Shown one piece after another: positions 23,700 to 33,918 of a stretch of DNA of 64,000 nt (the stretch's first letter is position 1; the number at the start of each line of letters is the position of its first letter). The stretch is from Dastarcus helophoroides (taxonomy: Eukaryota; Arthropoda; Insecta; Coleoptera; Bothrideridae). Location: positions 9,952,638 to 10,016,637 of the forward strand of contig CM053333.1 in assembly GCA_028583605.1 (NCBI GenBank), read 5' to 3'. The position numbers and the translations under genes are program-made. The notes beneath the pieces were generated by a model. It was not told the origin of the DNA and searched no databases. It worked only from the letters and a program-made list of their open reading frames with translations.

Positions 23700-24437
23700 G
23701 TCGTCTTGGTGTCCAGCGGGAATAGCAACGGTCATCAGGGCAACGGTGGTGATCTAGTGGTAGACGTTAACTCGATAAAAGACGAGAACCAGCAGAGAGG
23801 CCTCAATTCCCCCCAGCACGGCTCTAGATCCGTTAACGGAACCCCCACATCGACTCATAGTAGTTTGTTAGCTGACGGTGGTTCCAACACGGGGCCGATC
23901 GAGTTTATCCCTTCGGATGGCATTAAGCCTGCGATGTATACTACGCAGATTTTCGCCTCGATGAGCGCGGGTACTCACGGCGGCAACGGAGGCGGCAGCG
24001 GCACCCCTTCCCCGGTACCATACTCGGCGGAACAGTACGCGCAAACGATAGCCGCCGCGTCGGGGCCCTACGGGGGCAGTTCCGGCGTTCGAACATCCAC
24101 CGCCGCCTCCGTGTTCTCCACGACCGCCTCCGAACCATACTATCGGTATGACTTTGCCACTGTCGCGTCCGGTGCTTGTACTCCGGAACCAGTGTATTCT
24201 TCGCAGCTGAGACAAGCCCAGCTGGGCTACGCGGATAGCGATGGTTCGACTGGTAACGGCGGGGGCGGTTCGACCGCGGCGAGTTTTGTTGAACGGTATG
24301 TGAGACAGTCCGCGTATCATGGTAAGGGAGTTATCGCGGCCGCCACCGCCGCGGGTTTGACGGTCGATTTACCCAGTCCCGATAGCGGGATCGGCGCCGA
24401 CGCCATTACTCCACGCGACCAGAACACCTTACATCAG
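23700..24437 (+). CDS. grh: grainyhead, large symmetric exon (probable alternative O-type cassette)
   Basis: The acceptor CCTTATAG ends at 23699 and the donor GTGAGG begins at 24438. The exon is 738 bases, exactly 246 codons, in phase 0 at both ends, so it can be skipped without a frame change. It begins VVLVSSGNSNGHQGNGGD and is rich in Gly, Ser, Ala and Tyr. Notable parts are EPYYRYDFATVAS, SFVERYVRQSAYHGKG and a closing DLPSPDSGIGADAITPRDQ. The last is a motif I remember from insect Grh proteins. In the short fly isoform the sequence runs from the KREPED linker straight into SFDYTELCQ. Here those two parts are the flanking exons, so this exon occupies the place of the neuroblast-specific insert of Drosophila O isoforms. 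That tissue role is inference from position and symmetry. It is clearly more GC-rich than the introns around it. Confidence 0.9.
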
Positions 24438-24825
24438 GTGAGGCCCCTACCAACCACCTACACGTAACTTTACCCCTAAAATTGCCATTAATTCGGACCT
24501 TATGTCCTAACGAATATAATGTATTGTCCCACAAAGGAATCGAACACACGACTTTCACGTTGTTAAATTTGCTTGTCTCTTTTAAAACTCCTTTTAATTA
24601 AGTTGAGATAATGGACTTTTTATATATGCAGAAGACAAATAACAACTTCAATTCAATAAAAAATTGTACATTAGTGAACAACCAATTTTTTTTATGCTCA
24701 AATTTTTACTGGCGCCTTAGAAATGTTCCACCAACTGTGGCGTCTAAAATAATGGCAATTTTATTAAAGTCCCACTTTGTTTCCCGCCATCATCTGGGGA
24801 ATTTTAACGTTACGTTACATTCCAG
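24438..24825. other. Short intron (388 bases) after the cassette exon
   Basis: GTGAGG donor and TACATTCCAG acceptor; the sequence between is AT-rich and holds no other feature. Confidence 0.8.
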
Positions 24826-24998
24826 TCCTTCGACTACACAGAATTGTGCCAAACCAACTCGAACCTGTTGGACCCGCTATCACTATCCCAACGAAGTAAT
24901 ACCTCGCAGTCGCCCGGATCACAGCCGACCAGTCGAAGTAGGCCTTGGCACGACTTCGGGAGGCAGAACGATGCGGACAAAATTCAAATTCCTAAAAT
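24826..24998 (+). CDS. grh: grainyhead, exon leading into the CP2 DNA-binding domain
   Basis: The acceptor TACATTCCAG ends at 24825 and the donor GTAAGT begins at 24999. The exon holds 57 codons plus two bases. It begins SFDYTELCQTNSNLLDPLS and ends RPWHDFGRQNDADKIQIPK, both strongly conserved in Drosophila Grh as I recall it. The Ser/Gln-rich middle (SLSQRSNTSQSPGSQPTSRS) is expected to be disordered. RPWHDFGRQNDADK lies just before the immunoglobulin-like CP2 fold. The phase 0 start fits both the exon at 23700-24437 and, by skipping, the exon ending at 21336. Only 388 bases of intron separate it from the preceding exon. A longer open frame through this region in another frame is a shadow. 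Confidence 0.95.
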
Positions 24999-25838
24999 GT
25001 AAGTATTCTGCAGCCTCCAATGCTTTTAGGGTTAGAGATATCGACCTTACGAATTTTCGAACATGTTGTACGATTCCAAATTTAGCCCGGGACAAGGTGA
25101 AACGCCTCGTAAGAAAAAATTAAAACGCATCTGTTTAAGCGGCGTGCATGTTAACGTGAAAATTACGAGTGGTAATTGCGAAACGAACTTGTAATAAGAT
25201 TTATTTTGGTCATGTTTAAACGAAACCTGTAAAATTGACATTGTGACCTATGTCGCGGTGTTACGTGAGAACTCGTTAAATATTTCTCGGAAGTAGCCTA
25301 AATTCTCGTCACTGGTTATGCATAGAACAGGAAAACAAACGGAATTGCTCGCGACCTCGTAATGTAGTCCAGTTCCATGAAGTGGACAAACCCGCTCCGG
25401 AGACCAGTGTCACCACTGTCACTTGATACAAGTGCCTTATGGTTCGTAAAACAGTTGCAACATGTTGCTCTATGAAGAGAACAGGTTTAAAGGATGCGCT
25501 CCGAATTTCGTTTAGTGTCGTTCTAACGACACTTTATACCATAAAAGCCAACACTTCTAGAGCCGTTGCGACGTGATCAAATTAAATTAGTTCATCCGAA
25601 TAGTTTCAGTCTGCGTTGGTCCCGCGGAAAAACGCTAACGGTTTCAGGAAAACCGGTTCTGGATTACCTTCCGAAAAAATCTCCGAGGGGTTGGCCGATT
25701 CACAACAGCTTATTCAGATATTATCTGCGCGGAGTTATCTCCGCACTCTCCGCAGCCGATTACAAACGTTTCCGATCTCGACTGACAAGATAATTGTTCA
25801 TAATTAAATGTATTTACGGGTAACACTAGTAAACATAT
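24999..25838. promoter_or_regulatory. Non-repetitive intronic island with a perfect Grainyhead site
   Basis: Composition is more balanced and complexity higher than in the rest of the introns. AACCGGTT stands at 25651-25658, the palindromic consensus bound by Grainyhead dimers. CTAACGGTTTC stands just upstream. Perfect hairpins occur at 25514-25533 (AGTGTCGTT arms, 2-base loop) and near 25730 (GCGGAG-TTAT-CTCCGC). Two overlapping short frames (25566 and 25616) have no recognised motif. An enhancer with autoregulation is inferred, not shown. Confidence 0.4.
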
Positions 25839-25938
25839 TTTTAATGCAAGAAATTGATAATGGTGACAAAATTAATTTTAGCACCATAGTGGCTACTCCT
25901 TTTAGACTTAAGGATTCGTATTTTGGAAAACGTGAATT

Positions 25939-25966
25939 CGAAGTCTAGCTATTTAGCTAGACTTCG
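25939..25966. other. Perfect 12-bp stem hairpin
   Basis: CGAAGTCTAGCT, loop ATTT, AGCTAGACTTCG. It lies about 80 bases before a TTA-repeat tail, so it may belong to the 3' end of a retroposed element. Confidence 0.75.
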
Positions 25967-26066
25967 CCATGGATTCATACCTGTGTCTTTTTCTCGATGT
26001 TTTTCATTAATGTACATTTTATTTTTGATTTAAATAAAGTCGTTTATTATTATTATTATTATAAAT
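25967..26066 (+). mobile_element. Possible 3' tail of a non-LTR retroelement or SINE
   Basis: AATAAAGTCGTTTATTATTA with a run of TTA triplets to about 26063 resembles the simple-repeat tails of many LINEs and SINEs. No reverse-transcriptase frame lies upstream, so at most a 5'-truncated remnant is present. A simple microsatellite is the alternative. Confidence 0.35.
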
Positions 26067-26339
26067 CTACAAATATAGCAGCTGCGACTAAGCTATAAAA
26101 AACACTTTTCAAAACATTTTACTGATCCTAATAACTACAAAGGCAACCCTATGGTGGTGGGTGTGGGGCCACCCACTGGGCGCCAAAATTGAAAATGAGC
26201 TTTTTTTACTCCTATTAACCCTCTCCATGAAAAAAGTTTTGTATTTGGGCAGGAACATTTTCTTCATGGAAACTAAAAGTACCCAACTGTCCTTACAATT
26301 TAGAAATATAGTATATATTTTTAAATCCTTTTTTCACGC

Positions 26340-27600
26340 AAGACATGCGATCAATATTTATTTCGATATTTTCAGTTCAAAGTTGAAAGATTTCAATTTT
26401 TCTGAGTTCAAGTTCAAACTTCGTATTAAGTCGAAATTTGGAAACTGACGTCAAATTTCAAAAGAAAAGGAAGCAATATTTCTAGAAAAATCCACATTTG
26501 AATTTGAATTCGAAATTTTGGAAACAAAAAGTAAGTTTCGGAGTAAATAAAAATAATCAAAATTTTATCAATAAAACAATCAAACATTTTTTTCACAGTA
26601 TACCATTTTCGGAATCAGAAAAAATAATCAAAATTACGAAAAAATAAAGTAACACAAATTATAACAAAATTTTTCTAAAGTTTTAAAATTTAAGAGTAAA
26701 AATATAACAATTTCTAAATGTTGAAAAATAAACAAAATTTTGGAACACAAATTTTATAAAAACTGCAACTTTTTCTTGACATTTTAAATATATTGAATAG
26801 TCAGTTCTCAAGTAAAATCTTTGATGTTTTTTTAAGTAAATTTCAAAGTTTTTTGTCAAACTTCGACTGTTTTCTCAAATGTCTAAATTAACCTTTAGAC
26901 ATTTTTTTTTTAATTTGATTTAAAGTAACAGAAAATTGAAATTCAATATGCTCTTTTTTTTGTACATAATTTTTGCGCCCTTTTCTCAAAATTCGGACTT
27001 CGAAGATTTTAGTCCCTTTCAAATGATTCCATTTTTTTTAAATTTGCACATTTTAAAAATAGTTTGTCTTTTTCAAATCTCGATTTTCCTTTAAAGTTCC
27101 TACTTTTTTAAGAATTAGATTTTTTTTAAAACTACGAGTGTTCTCAAAACTTTCATCTTTCTTGAAAATGTTGACTCTCAAAACGTTACCTTTTGACAAC
27201 GTTTTAATTTCGACATTCCAAAATTTCCACTTTTTTCAAAATTTTAATTGTTTTCTCAAAATTTATTTGACTATTTTTAAAGATAAACTTTTTTCAAAAA
27301 TTTTACTTTTTTTGAAAATTTCAGCTTTTCAAAGTTTAGATTTTTTTGTAGAAAATATGGACTTATTGAAAATATTGACTTTTTAACATTTTTTTAAATT
27401 ACTGCTCTTTGAAAATATTTACGCTCTTTGAAAATGTCAAGTTTCTTTCAAGCTGGGTTTTTTCCGAAATTTTGACTTTTTGCAAAGTTTAATTATTTTT
27501 GAAACATTCGATCTTTTTTGAAAATTTCGATTATTTTTTAAATTGCAAGAATTTCTTTTACTGTCGACTTTTTTTGAAATTTTTAGTTATTCGAATTTTA
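26340..27600. repeat. Degenerate TTTGAAAATTT array
   Basis: Words such as TTTTTTGAAAATTTC, CTTTTTCAAAATTT and TTGACTTTTTGAAA follow each other every 15-25 bases, strongly T-rich on the + strand. No gene is present. Confidence 0.75.
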
Positions 27601-27604
27601 TTCT

Positions 27605-28018
27605 TCATGGTGAACTCTTATTGACCGGAAATATTATGTTTATTAATTTTATTTAACATTTCTTCGGCCCACTTTGGAAATATTTAAATTTTTATTGTTT
27701 ATTGACAATATTCTAAACAGTTTAGAATATTCTCCATGGTAGACCCTTATTGACCGGAAATATGTAAAATAAACTAACCTCTTAATTTGTGAACTGTCTT
27801 GAAGTGACGTTTTCAATAAATTTAAATATCACGTAGTCGCATTTCAAAAATTGTTTAGAAAATTGTCAACAAACCATAAAAATTTAAATATTCCAAACTG
27901 GGCCGAAGAAATGTTAAATAAATTGAAAAAAAACAGTTTAGAATATTGTCAACAAACAATAAAAATTTAAATATTTCCAAACTGGGCCGAAGAAATGTTA
28001 AATACAATTAATAAACAT
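27605..28018. mobile_element. Foldback-type element FB2 with about 90-bp arms
   Basis: The left arm (about 27628-27722) contains TTTAACATTTCTTCGGCCCA and TTTATTGACAATATTCTAAA. The right arm (about 27930-28018) is its near-perfect inverse. A second inverted copy of the same arm lies at 27850-27925. A direct repeat with CTTATTGACCGGAAATAT occurs at 27616 and 27745. It has no reading frame, and it is embedded in the degenerate array. Confidence 0.8.
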
Positions 28019-28860
28019 ATTCGAATTTTGTTGAAAATTTCGCAATTTTTAAAAATGTTTGAAAATGTCGAACTTTTTTTCATATTTTCAACATTTTGAA
28101 AATCTTTCAATGCTTTCATAACTGTCCAAAATTTTGATTTTTTAAACAATTTTAACTTCTCAAAATTTATCGAAATTTTAACTTTCCTGATAATTCTGGA
28201 TTTTCTTTTATCGAAAATTTCGGTTTTTTTGAAAATTTGAACGAATACACAGATTTTTTAAATCTCGAATTTTCTTTAAAATTTTGTCGATTTTTTTAAT
28301 TTTGGAATTTCGAAAATGTCGATTTCTTCAAAATTTTCTTTTTTAGAATTTTTATTTTAGCTATTTTTGGATATTTTAACTTTCCATGAAAATTTCGAAA
28401 ATTTTCAAAATTTCGGCTTTTATAAAAAATTTGGCTTCAACATTTTCAGCTATTTTCACAATTTCAACTTTTTTCAATACTTTCGATTCTTAGCAAAATT
28501 TTTACTTTTTAAAAATTCTGACAAATTTGAAATTTTATTAAAAAGTTCGCCTTACCTCAAAATTTTAAATTTGTTTTGTAAATTACGTTTTCTCGAAATT
28601 TAGATTTTTTAAAAATTTGCTTCTTTCTATTTTGAAAGGTCTGACTTTTAAATTTCGCTTTTTTTTTAATTTTTACCTTTTTTAGAATTTTTTTTTATTT
28701 GTAAATTATGATTTTTTCAAAACAACGAATTTTGAGAGTTTGAATTTTTTTGTTTTCAAATTTAAAACAATAGTTTTAATTTTTCTTAAAATTCAACTTC
28801 AAAACGAAATATCGGGGATAGTCGAAATGTTCGAACAAAAGTCAAAATTCCAAGGATTAC
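28019..28860. repeat. Degenerate TTTCAAAATTTCGA array, continued
   Basis: Same short-word composition as 26340-27600. Confidence 0.7.
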
Positions 28861-29876
28861 ATTCAAAAGATTTTGAGGTGAAATCTGTAATTTCACTTTA
28901 AATAAAACGTTTAAGATAAAACTTTGAACTTATATTTTAATAATTCAATATTAAATTCAAAAATGTTTAAAGCTGCTAACAAAAAAATTTTGTTAAATAG
29001 ATGTTGGCGAAATTTTAAAGAAATAAGAAACATGCAGATAAGAACCGAAAATTGAAGAAAAATTGCATGAGAGGGGTTTTAAACAATTTCAAGGCCTACT
29101 TTAATACTCAGTAGTAATCTAGTGGTAAATGTTCTATTTCTTGGCTTTGTGTGTACAGTAAAAAGGTTGAAATTTATATAAGTGATGGAAAGGGAATTTA
29201 TAGGACGTATTGTGACAAACCTGCCACTAAAAAATACTTGATAGACGCCAAACAACAAAATCGGTAACTTCACTTTGTTATATTTTACTATTCAGCATTT
29301 ACAAAACAAAATTTTTGGAGAAATACATAAAACATCACTAAAAAATAATAAAGGCTATTAACAAACAAATGTTACGTATAATATCTATAACGTCTGATAA
29401 AAAACCAAATTTTGCCGAGTCTATGTGAGACTTTTGTAAAAACCAATATTCCTCTAAAAAATTAGGATTTCGATGCCCCAAATGAAAGAAAATTCTATTT
29501 GTATTTGGTGGTAAATTGTATTATCACTGCGTATGTTTATATCGGTTTGATTAAAATATAATGTTATTTTATTATAAAAATTTTTTGTTAATCTTAATTA
29601 ATTTATAGTAATATTTGACAGACTATTTATACTTAAAAAAATATGTAGAGGACCCCAGCGGTGGGTCCCGAGTAAGCTTAATCTGCCCCGGGGACAACTC
29701 AGTACCAGCCACTGACACAATTTAATATTTTCGTGCAGACGTGTGTAAAAACTTGGGTTAGGAACATAATACTTCTCAGCATTGTTTAAAAGTGAACGTG
29801 AATATTATGTTAGCTTGTAACTTAAGTAAACAAACAAAAATAAACGAGCACGTTACAATGACTTATTTATTTGCAG
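28861..29876. other. 3' part of the 4.9-kb intron
   Basis: AT-rich and mostly unique. A GC-richer patch at 29648-29712 contains GACCCCAGCGGTGGGTCCCG, partly self-complementary, followed by CTGCCCCGGGGAC. It ends with TTATTTGCAG at the exon. Confidence 0.5.
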
Positions 29877-30039
29877 ATTTTCACCGGTAGGTTTCAAATA
29901 TCACTTAGAAACGCCAATTTCCACATCCCAAAGACGAGAAGACGATAGGATAACGTATATTAACAAAGGACAGTTTTATGGCATCACGTTAGAGTATATA
30001 CCGGATCCTGACAAACAACTGAAATCACAAACTGTAAAG
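29877..30039 (+). CDS. grh: grainyhead, CP2 DNA-binding domain exon 1
   Basis: The acceptor TTATTTGCAG ends at 29876 and the donor GTAAGT begins at 30040. The first base completes an Ile codon begun in the previous exon, then 54 codons follow. The peptide starts [18 protein letters not shown], continues [20 protein letters not shown] and ends [16 protein letters not shown]. This is the N-terminal part of the CP2 domain (Pfam CP2 family). TYINKGQFY corresponds to the TYLNKGQFY core strand shared by fly Grh and human GRHL1-3. The exon sits between a 4.9-kb and an 18.6-kb intron, and its codons show no sign of decay. Confidence 0.97.
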
Positions 30040-31235
30040 GTAAGTTTCAGTTAACGTTGAAAAGGTGCATGAAGGTTTTAATTTGATATCTGGGACAGGG
30101 GCATGCAATCGACAAAAATGGTTGTTTAATATAGTTGAAATAGAACTTACTTGAAGATCGAATTTGTTTTGGACGTTATTAACAAATTCATTTCACTGAA
30201 ATAAAAAAGGGAGGTTAATCAAATCGGTTAAAATTGTGTTGCGGTAACTTGTGATTTTCCTCATCATTTTAAGCTCGAGTACTTTCATTCTAATGTCATT
30301 ATTCCACCGCAAGTAATTTTTGCCTTTGGCTGTCTAAAGTAAAAACCGCGGTCTGTTTGTATAAACTTAATTATTTGCCATCGTTTCTTTTCAGCTAATT
30401 CATCACTTAATACGAAGCTAATTCATCATGATTCTAATACAATTAGGTTTTTAAGCTGTAATGATATCATTTATAACGAAAATGTATAATTTGTGGCTTC
30501 TTCATTACGAACTGACTTTTTTTTATAAATTTAATATTCGAATCTGTTACGTAAATATTTTGCCTTTTGCACATTAGTTAAATATTAACATATTTCGTGT
30601 CTAGCATAAAAATGTTAAATAATACGATTTAACTTTTTTGTGTTAAATTATTTCCTTTGAAGTGAAATTAATTTCCTGCAAAATAATTTAGTTTTTTAAT
30701 GCGTGAAGGGAATTTATTTTAAGTTTAAATTGATTTTCACGTCGAAGTTTCCAGGAAAAGAGATCTAATAGTGAAATTTTAATTTTAGTAAGATCACAAT
30801 TTCGATTTAAAGTTTTTAGTGGTTAAAATGAAGTTTTAGATACATTTTTGAAAAAAATGTAATTTTGGAGAGACTCAAATTTTAGGGAGAAAAAGTCAAC
30901 TTTGGTATTTGGTGTCGATATTGCGGTTTTAAAGATGAAGTTAGCAAAAATAATTGAAAAAACGGGCGAACTTTCGAAGAAACTGAACATTTTAAAAAGA
31001 CTTGTTATAATGAAGAAAAAGTTTTGGTTTAATATTTTTCAAAATGTCCTCAAGTATTAAACAAAATTTTTGCAGAACTCTTAAATATTTTAAATACCAT
31101 TACTACTCTGTAAGTCGAATGTAGTTTCTTTTTTATTAAAATAACAAATTATATAAATTAATAATATTAATTTTTGTTATTTGTTTGATACCACATATTT
31201 TAATTAATTGATGAAAAATGAATTTTCAGATTCAA
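30040..31235. other. 5' part of the 18.6-kb intron
   Basis: Starts with GTAAGTTTC. Unique-looking to about 30780, then increasingly A-rich with degenerate GAAATTTT words. No exon was seen. Confidence 0.5.
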
Positions 31236-31975
31236 ATGTAAAAGTTGGAAAGTATGAAGGTCTGCAAATGTGAGAATTTGAAAGCTGAACACTTTGAAAT
31301 TTCGAAAATTTAAAAGTCGAAGTTTCGCAAGAAGGATGAAAATCGAAAGTTCGAAAATTGAAAATTCGAAAGATCAACAGTTGGACGGTTCGAAAATTTT
31401 AAAAGTTGAAAAATTCGAAAGTTTCAAAAGTTGAAAATTTTGAAAGACTGAAAATTTAAAAGTAGGAACGTTCGAAAGTTTAAAAATTGGAAAGTTCGAA
31501 AATTTAAAAGTCCATGGTTCGAAAGATCGAAAATTAAAAATTTGAAATGTAGATAGTTCGAACGTGTGAAAGTTTTAAACTGGAAAACTTGTGAGTTGAA
31601 AAGTTTAAAAGTGCAAAAGCTTAGGAGTTGGGAAGTTGGGAAGTTTAAAAGTTTGAAAATTTAAAAGTTTGAGATTTCTAAAACTTGAAAGTCAATAGTT
31701 TAAAATTTGAATAATCGAAACTTTAATAATTAGCAAGCTCGAACCTTTTAAAGTCGAAGTTTTGAAAGTTCGTAAGATTAAAAATCAAAATTTCGAAAAC
31801 CGAAATATCGAAAGTTGAAAAGTTCATAAATTTGAAAGTTTGCAATTTCAAAAGTTTTAAATTAAACATTTTGAAAGTTCGAACATTAAAAATTTGAAAA
31901 CTTGACAGTTAGACGGTTTGAAAATTTTAACAGCTGAGAAATCTGGAAGTTCCTAAGTTCGAAAGTTTCAACGTC

Positions 31976-32160
31976 CTTCCTTCCTCGTTTTTCTTCCTTC
32001 CTCGCCTTTCTTCTTTCCTCTCCTTTCTTCCTTCCTCGTTTTTCTTCCTTTCTTCCCTTCTTTTCTTCTCTTCCTTCTTCCTTCCTCGAATTCCTTATAA
32101 TTTCTTGCTTGCTTTCCTTATTTTTCTTTCTCCCCTTCCTCTCATTTTTCCCACCTTTCA
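31976..32160. repeat. CTTCCTT/TTTCTTCC pyrimidine microsatellite
   Basis: CTTCCTTCCTCGTTTTTCTT and variants repeat with hardly any purine on the + strand, inside the purine-biased array. Confidence 0.9.
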
Positions 32161-33737
32161 GCGTTTCAGTTTGAGAAACTGAAAATTTAAAAGTAGGAAA
32201 GCTCGAAAGTTTGAAAAGTTCGAGAATTTAAAAGTCCATAGTTTGAAAAATTGAAAGTTCGGAAATTGAAAGGTTAAATGTGGAAAGTTCGAGAATTTAA
32301 AAGTCCATAGTTTGAAAAATTGAAAGTTCGAAAAGTGAAAGGTTGAAATGTGGAAAGTTCGAACGTGTAAAAGTTGTTGAAACTAGAAAGTTTGAGAGTT
32401 GAACAGTTTAAAAGTTTGAAAGTTCAAGAGTTGGAAAGTTAGGAAGTTCGAAAGTTTGAAAATTAAAAAGTTTAAAATTTCGAAAACTTGAAAATCAATA
32501 GTTCAAATAAACTATCTTTGAAAGTGAGAAAGCTCAAACCTTCGAAAGTCAAAGTTTTGAAATGAGTTAAAAAGTCAAGAATTCGCAAACCGAAATACCA
32601 AAAATTGAACAGTTCATAAATTTGGAAGTTTGAAAATTCGAAAGTTTTAAAATTAAAAGATTTCAACGTTCGAAAATTAAAAATTCTAACGCTTGACAGA
32701 CGATGCGAAAATTTTAATAGTTGAAAAATCCGAAAGTTTACAAGCTCGAAAGTTGAGAAGTTTGAAAGACTAAAAATTTAAAAGTAGTAAAGTTCGAAAG
32801 TTTGAAAATTGGAAAGTTGGAGAATTTAAAAGTCTATGATTCGAAATATCGGGAACTGAAAGTTCAAAAATTGAACATTTTAAATGTGGCAAGTTCGAAC
32901 CTGCCAAAGTTGTAAAACTGAAAAATTTGAGAGTTAAAAACTATAAAAGTGCGAAAGTTTATGACTTGGAAAACTAGGAAGTTTGAAAGTTTGAATAAAC
33001 TAACTTTGAAAGTCGAAGTTTCGAAGGTTCGTAAGATTAAAAATCAAAAGTTCGAAAATCGAAATTTCGAAAGTTGGAAAGCTCATAAATTCGAAAGTTT
33101 GAAAATTCAAAAGGTTGAAAGTTAAATACTTTGAAAGTTTGAAAATTGAAAATTCGAAAGCTTGACAGATGGTGCGAAAATTTTAAAAACTGAAAAATCA
33201 GAAAGTTCACAAGCTTGAAAGTTGAAAAGTTTGAAAGACTAAAAATTTAAGGTAGAAAAGTTCGAAAGTTTGAAAATTGGAAAGTTCGAAAATTTAAAAG
33301 TCCATGGTTCAAATTATCGAAAATTGAAAGTTTGAAATGTGGAAAGTGCAAACGTGTGAAAGTTGGAAAACTGGAAAATTTGAGAGTGATAATCTTAAAA
33401 GTGCGAAGGTCCTAAGAGTTGGAAAGTTAGAAAGTGTAAATGTTTGAAAATTTAAAAAGTTGAGATTTCTAAAACTTGAAAATCAATAGTTCAAAATTTG
33501 AATAAACTAACTTTACAAGTTAGAAAACTCGAACATTTGGAAGTCGAAGTTTCGAAGGTTCGTAAGATTAAAAATCAAAAGTTCGAAAACCGAAATATCG
33601 AAAGTTGGAAAGTTCATAATTTGAAAGTTTGAAAATTCAAAAATTTTAAAGTTAAAAATTTTGAAAGTTCGAAAATTTTAAAAGTTCTAAAGCTCGAAAG
33701 TTTCAAAGTTAAAAAGTTTGAAAGACTGAAAATTAAA

Positions 33738-33918
33738 TGGAACGGACTGGTCCTTGCTTATCTTCAACAATTGAAATACAGATCCTGTCCCCTGAAACCT
33801 AGAGAGAGTATCTCTCTGAAGATGACAGCTTGGCTGTCGAAACGCGTTAGAGCAACGTTTGTTGTGTTTTTAATCTTTCTTGGTTTCAGGGGACAAGTTC
33901 TGTATTTCAATTGTTAAA
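33738..33918. mobile_element. Foldback family FB1, copy with intact left terminus
   Basis: It starts TGGAACGGACTGGTCCTTGC. The left arm breaks off after CCCCTGAAACCTAGAG. The right arm then runs from AGTATCTCTCTGAAGATGAC through GTCGAAACGCGTTAGAGC to GGGGACAAGTTCTGTATTTC. Both sides continue in the GAAAGTT array, so the element landed inside the array. Confidence 0.9.

Noticed and set aside
23868..24320. 150-codon frame on the - strand opposite the cassette exon
   Set aside because: Shadow of the GC-rich grh exon; Arg/Gly-rich text mirrors the coding strand, whose peptide matches Grh.
24611..25123. 170-codon + frame crossing the exon at 24826-24998
   Set aside because: It is in a different phase from the conserved SFDYTELCQ and RPWHDFGRQNDADK peptide and crosses both splice sites.
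25566..25807. Two overlapping frames (75 and 63 codons) in the non-repetitive island
   Set aside because: Codons look less AT-biased, but no motif, splice pairing or phase fit with grh could be found; kept only as part of a possible regulatory island.
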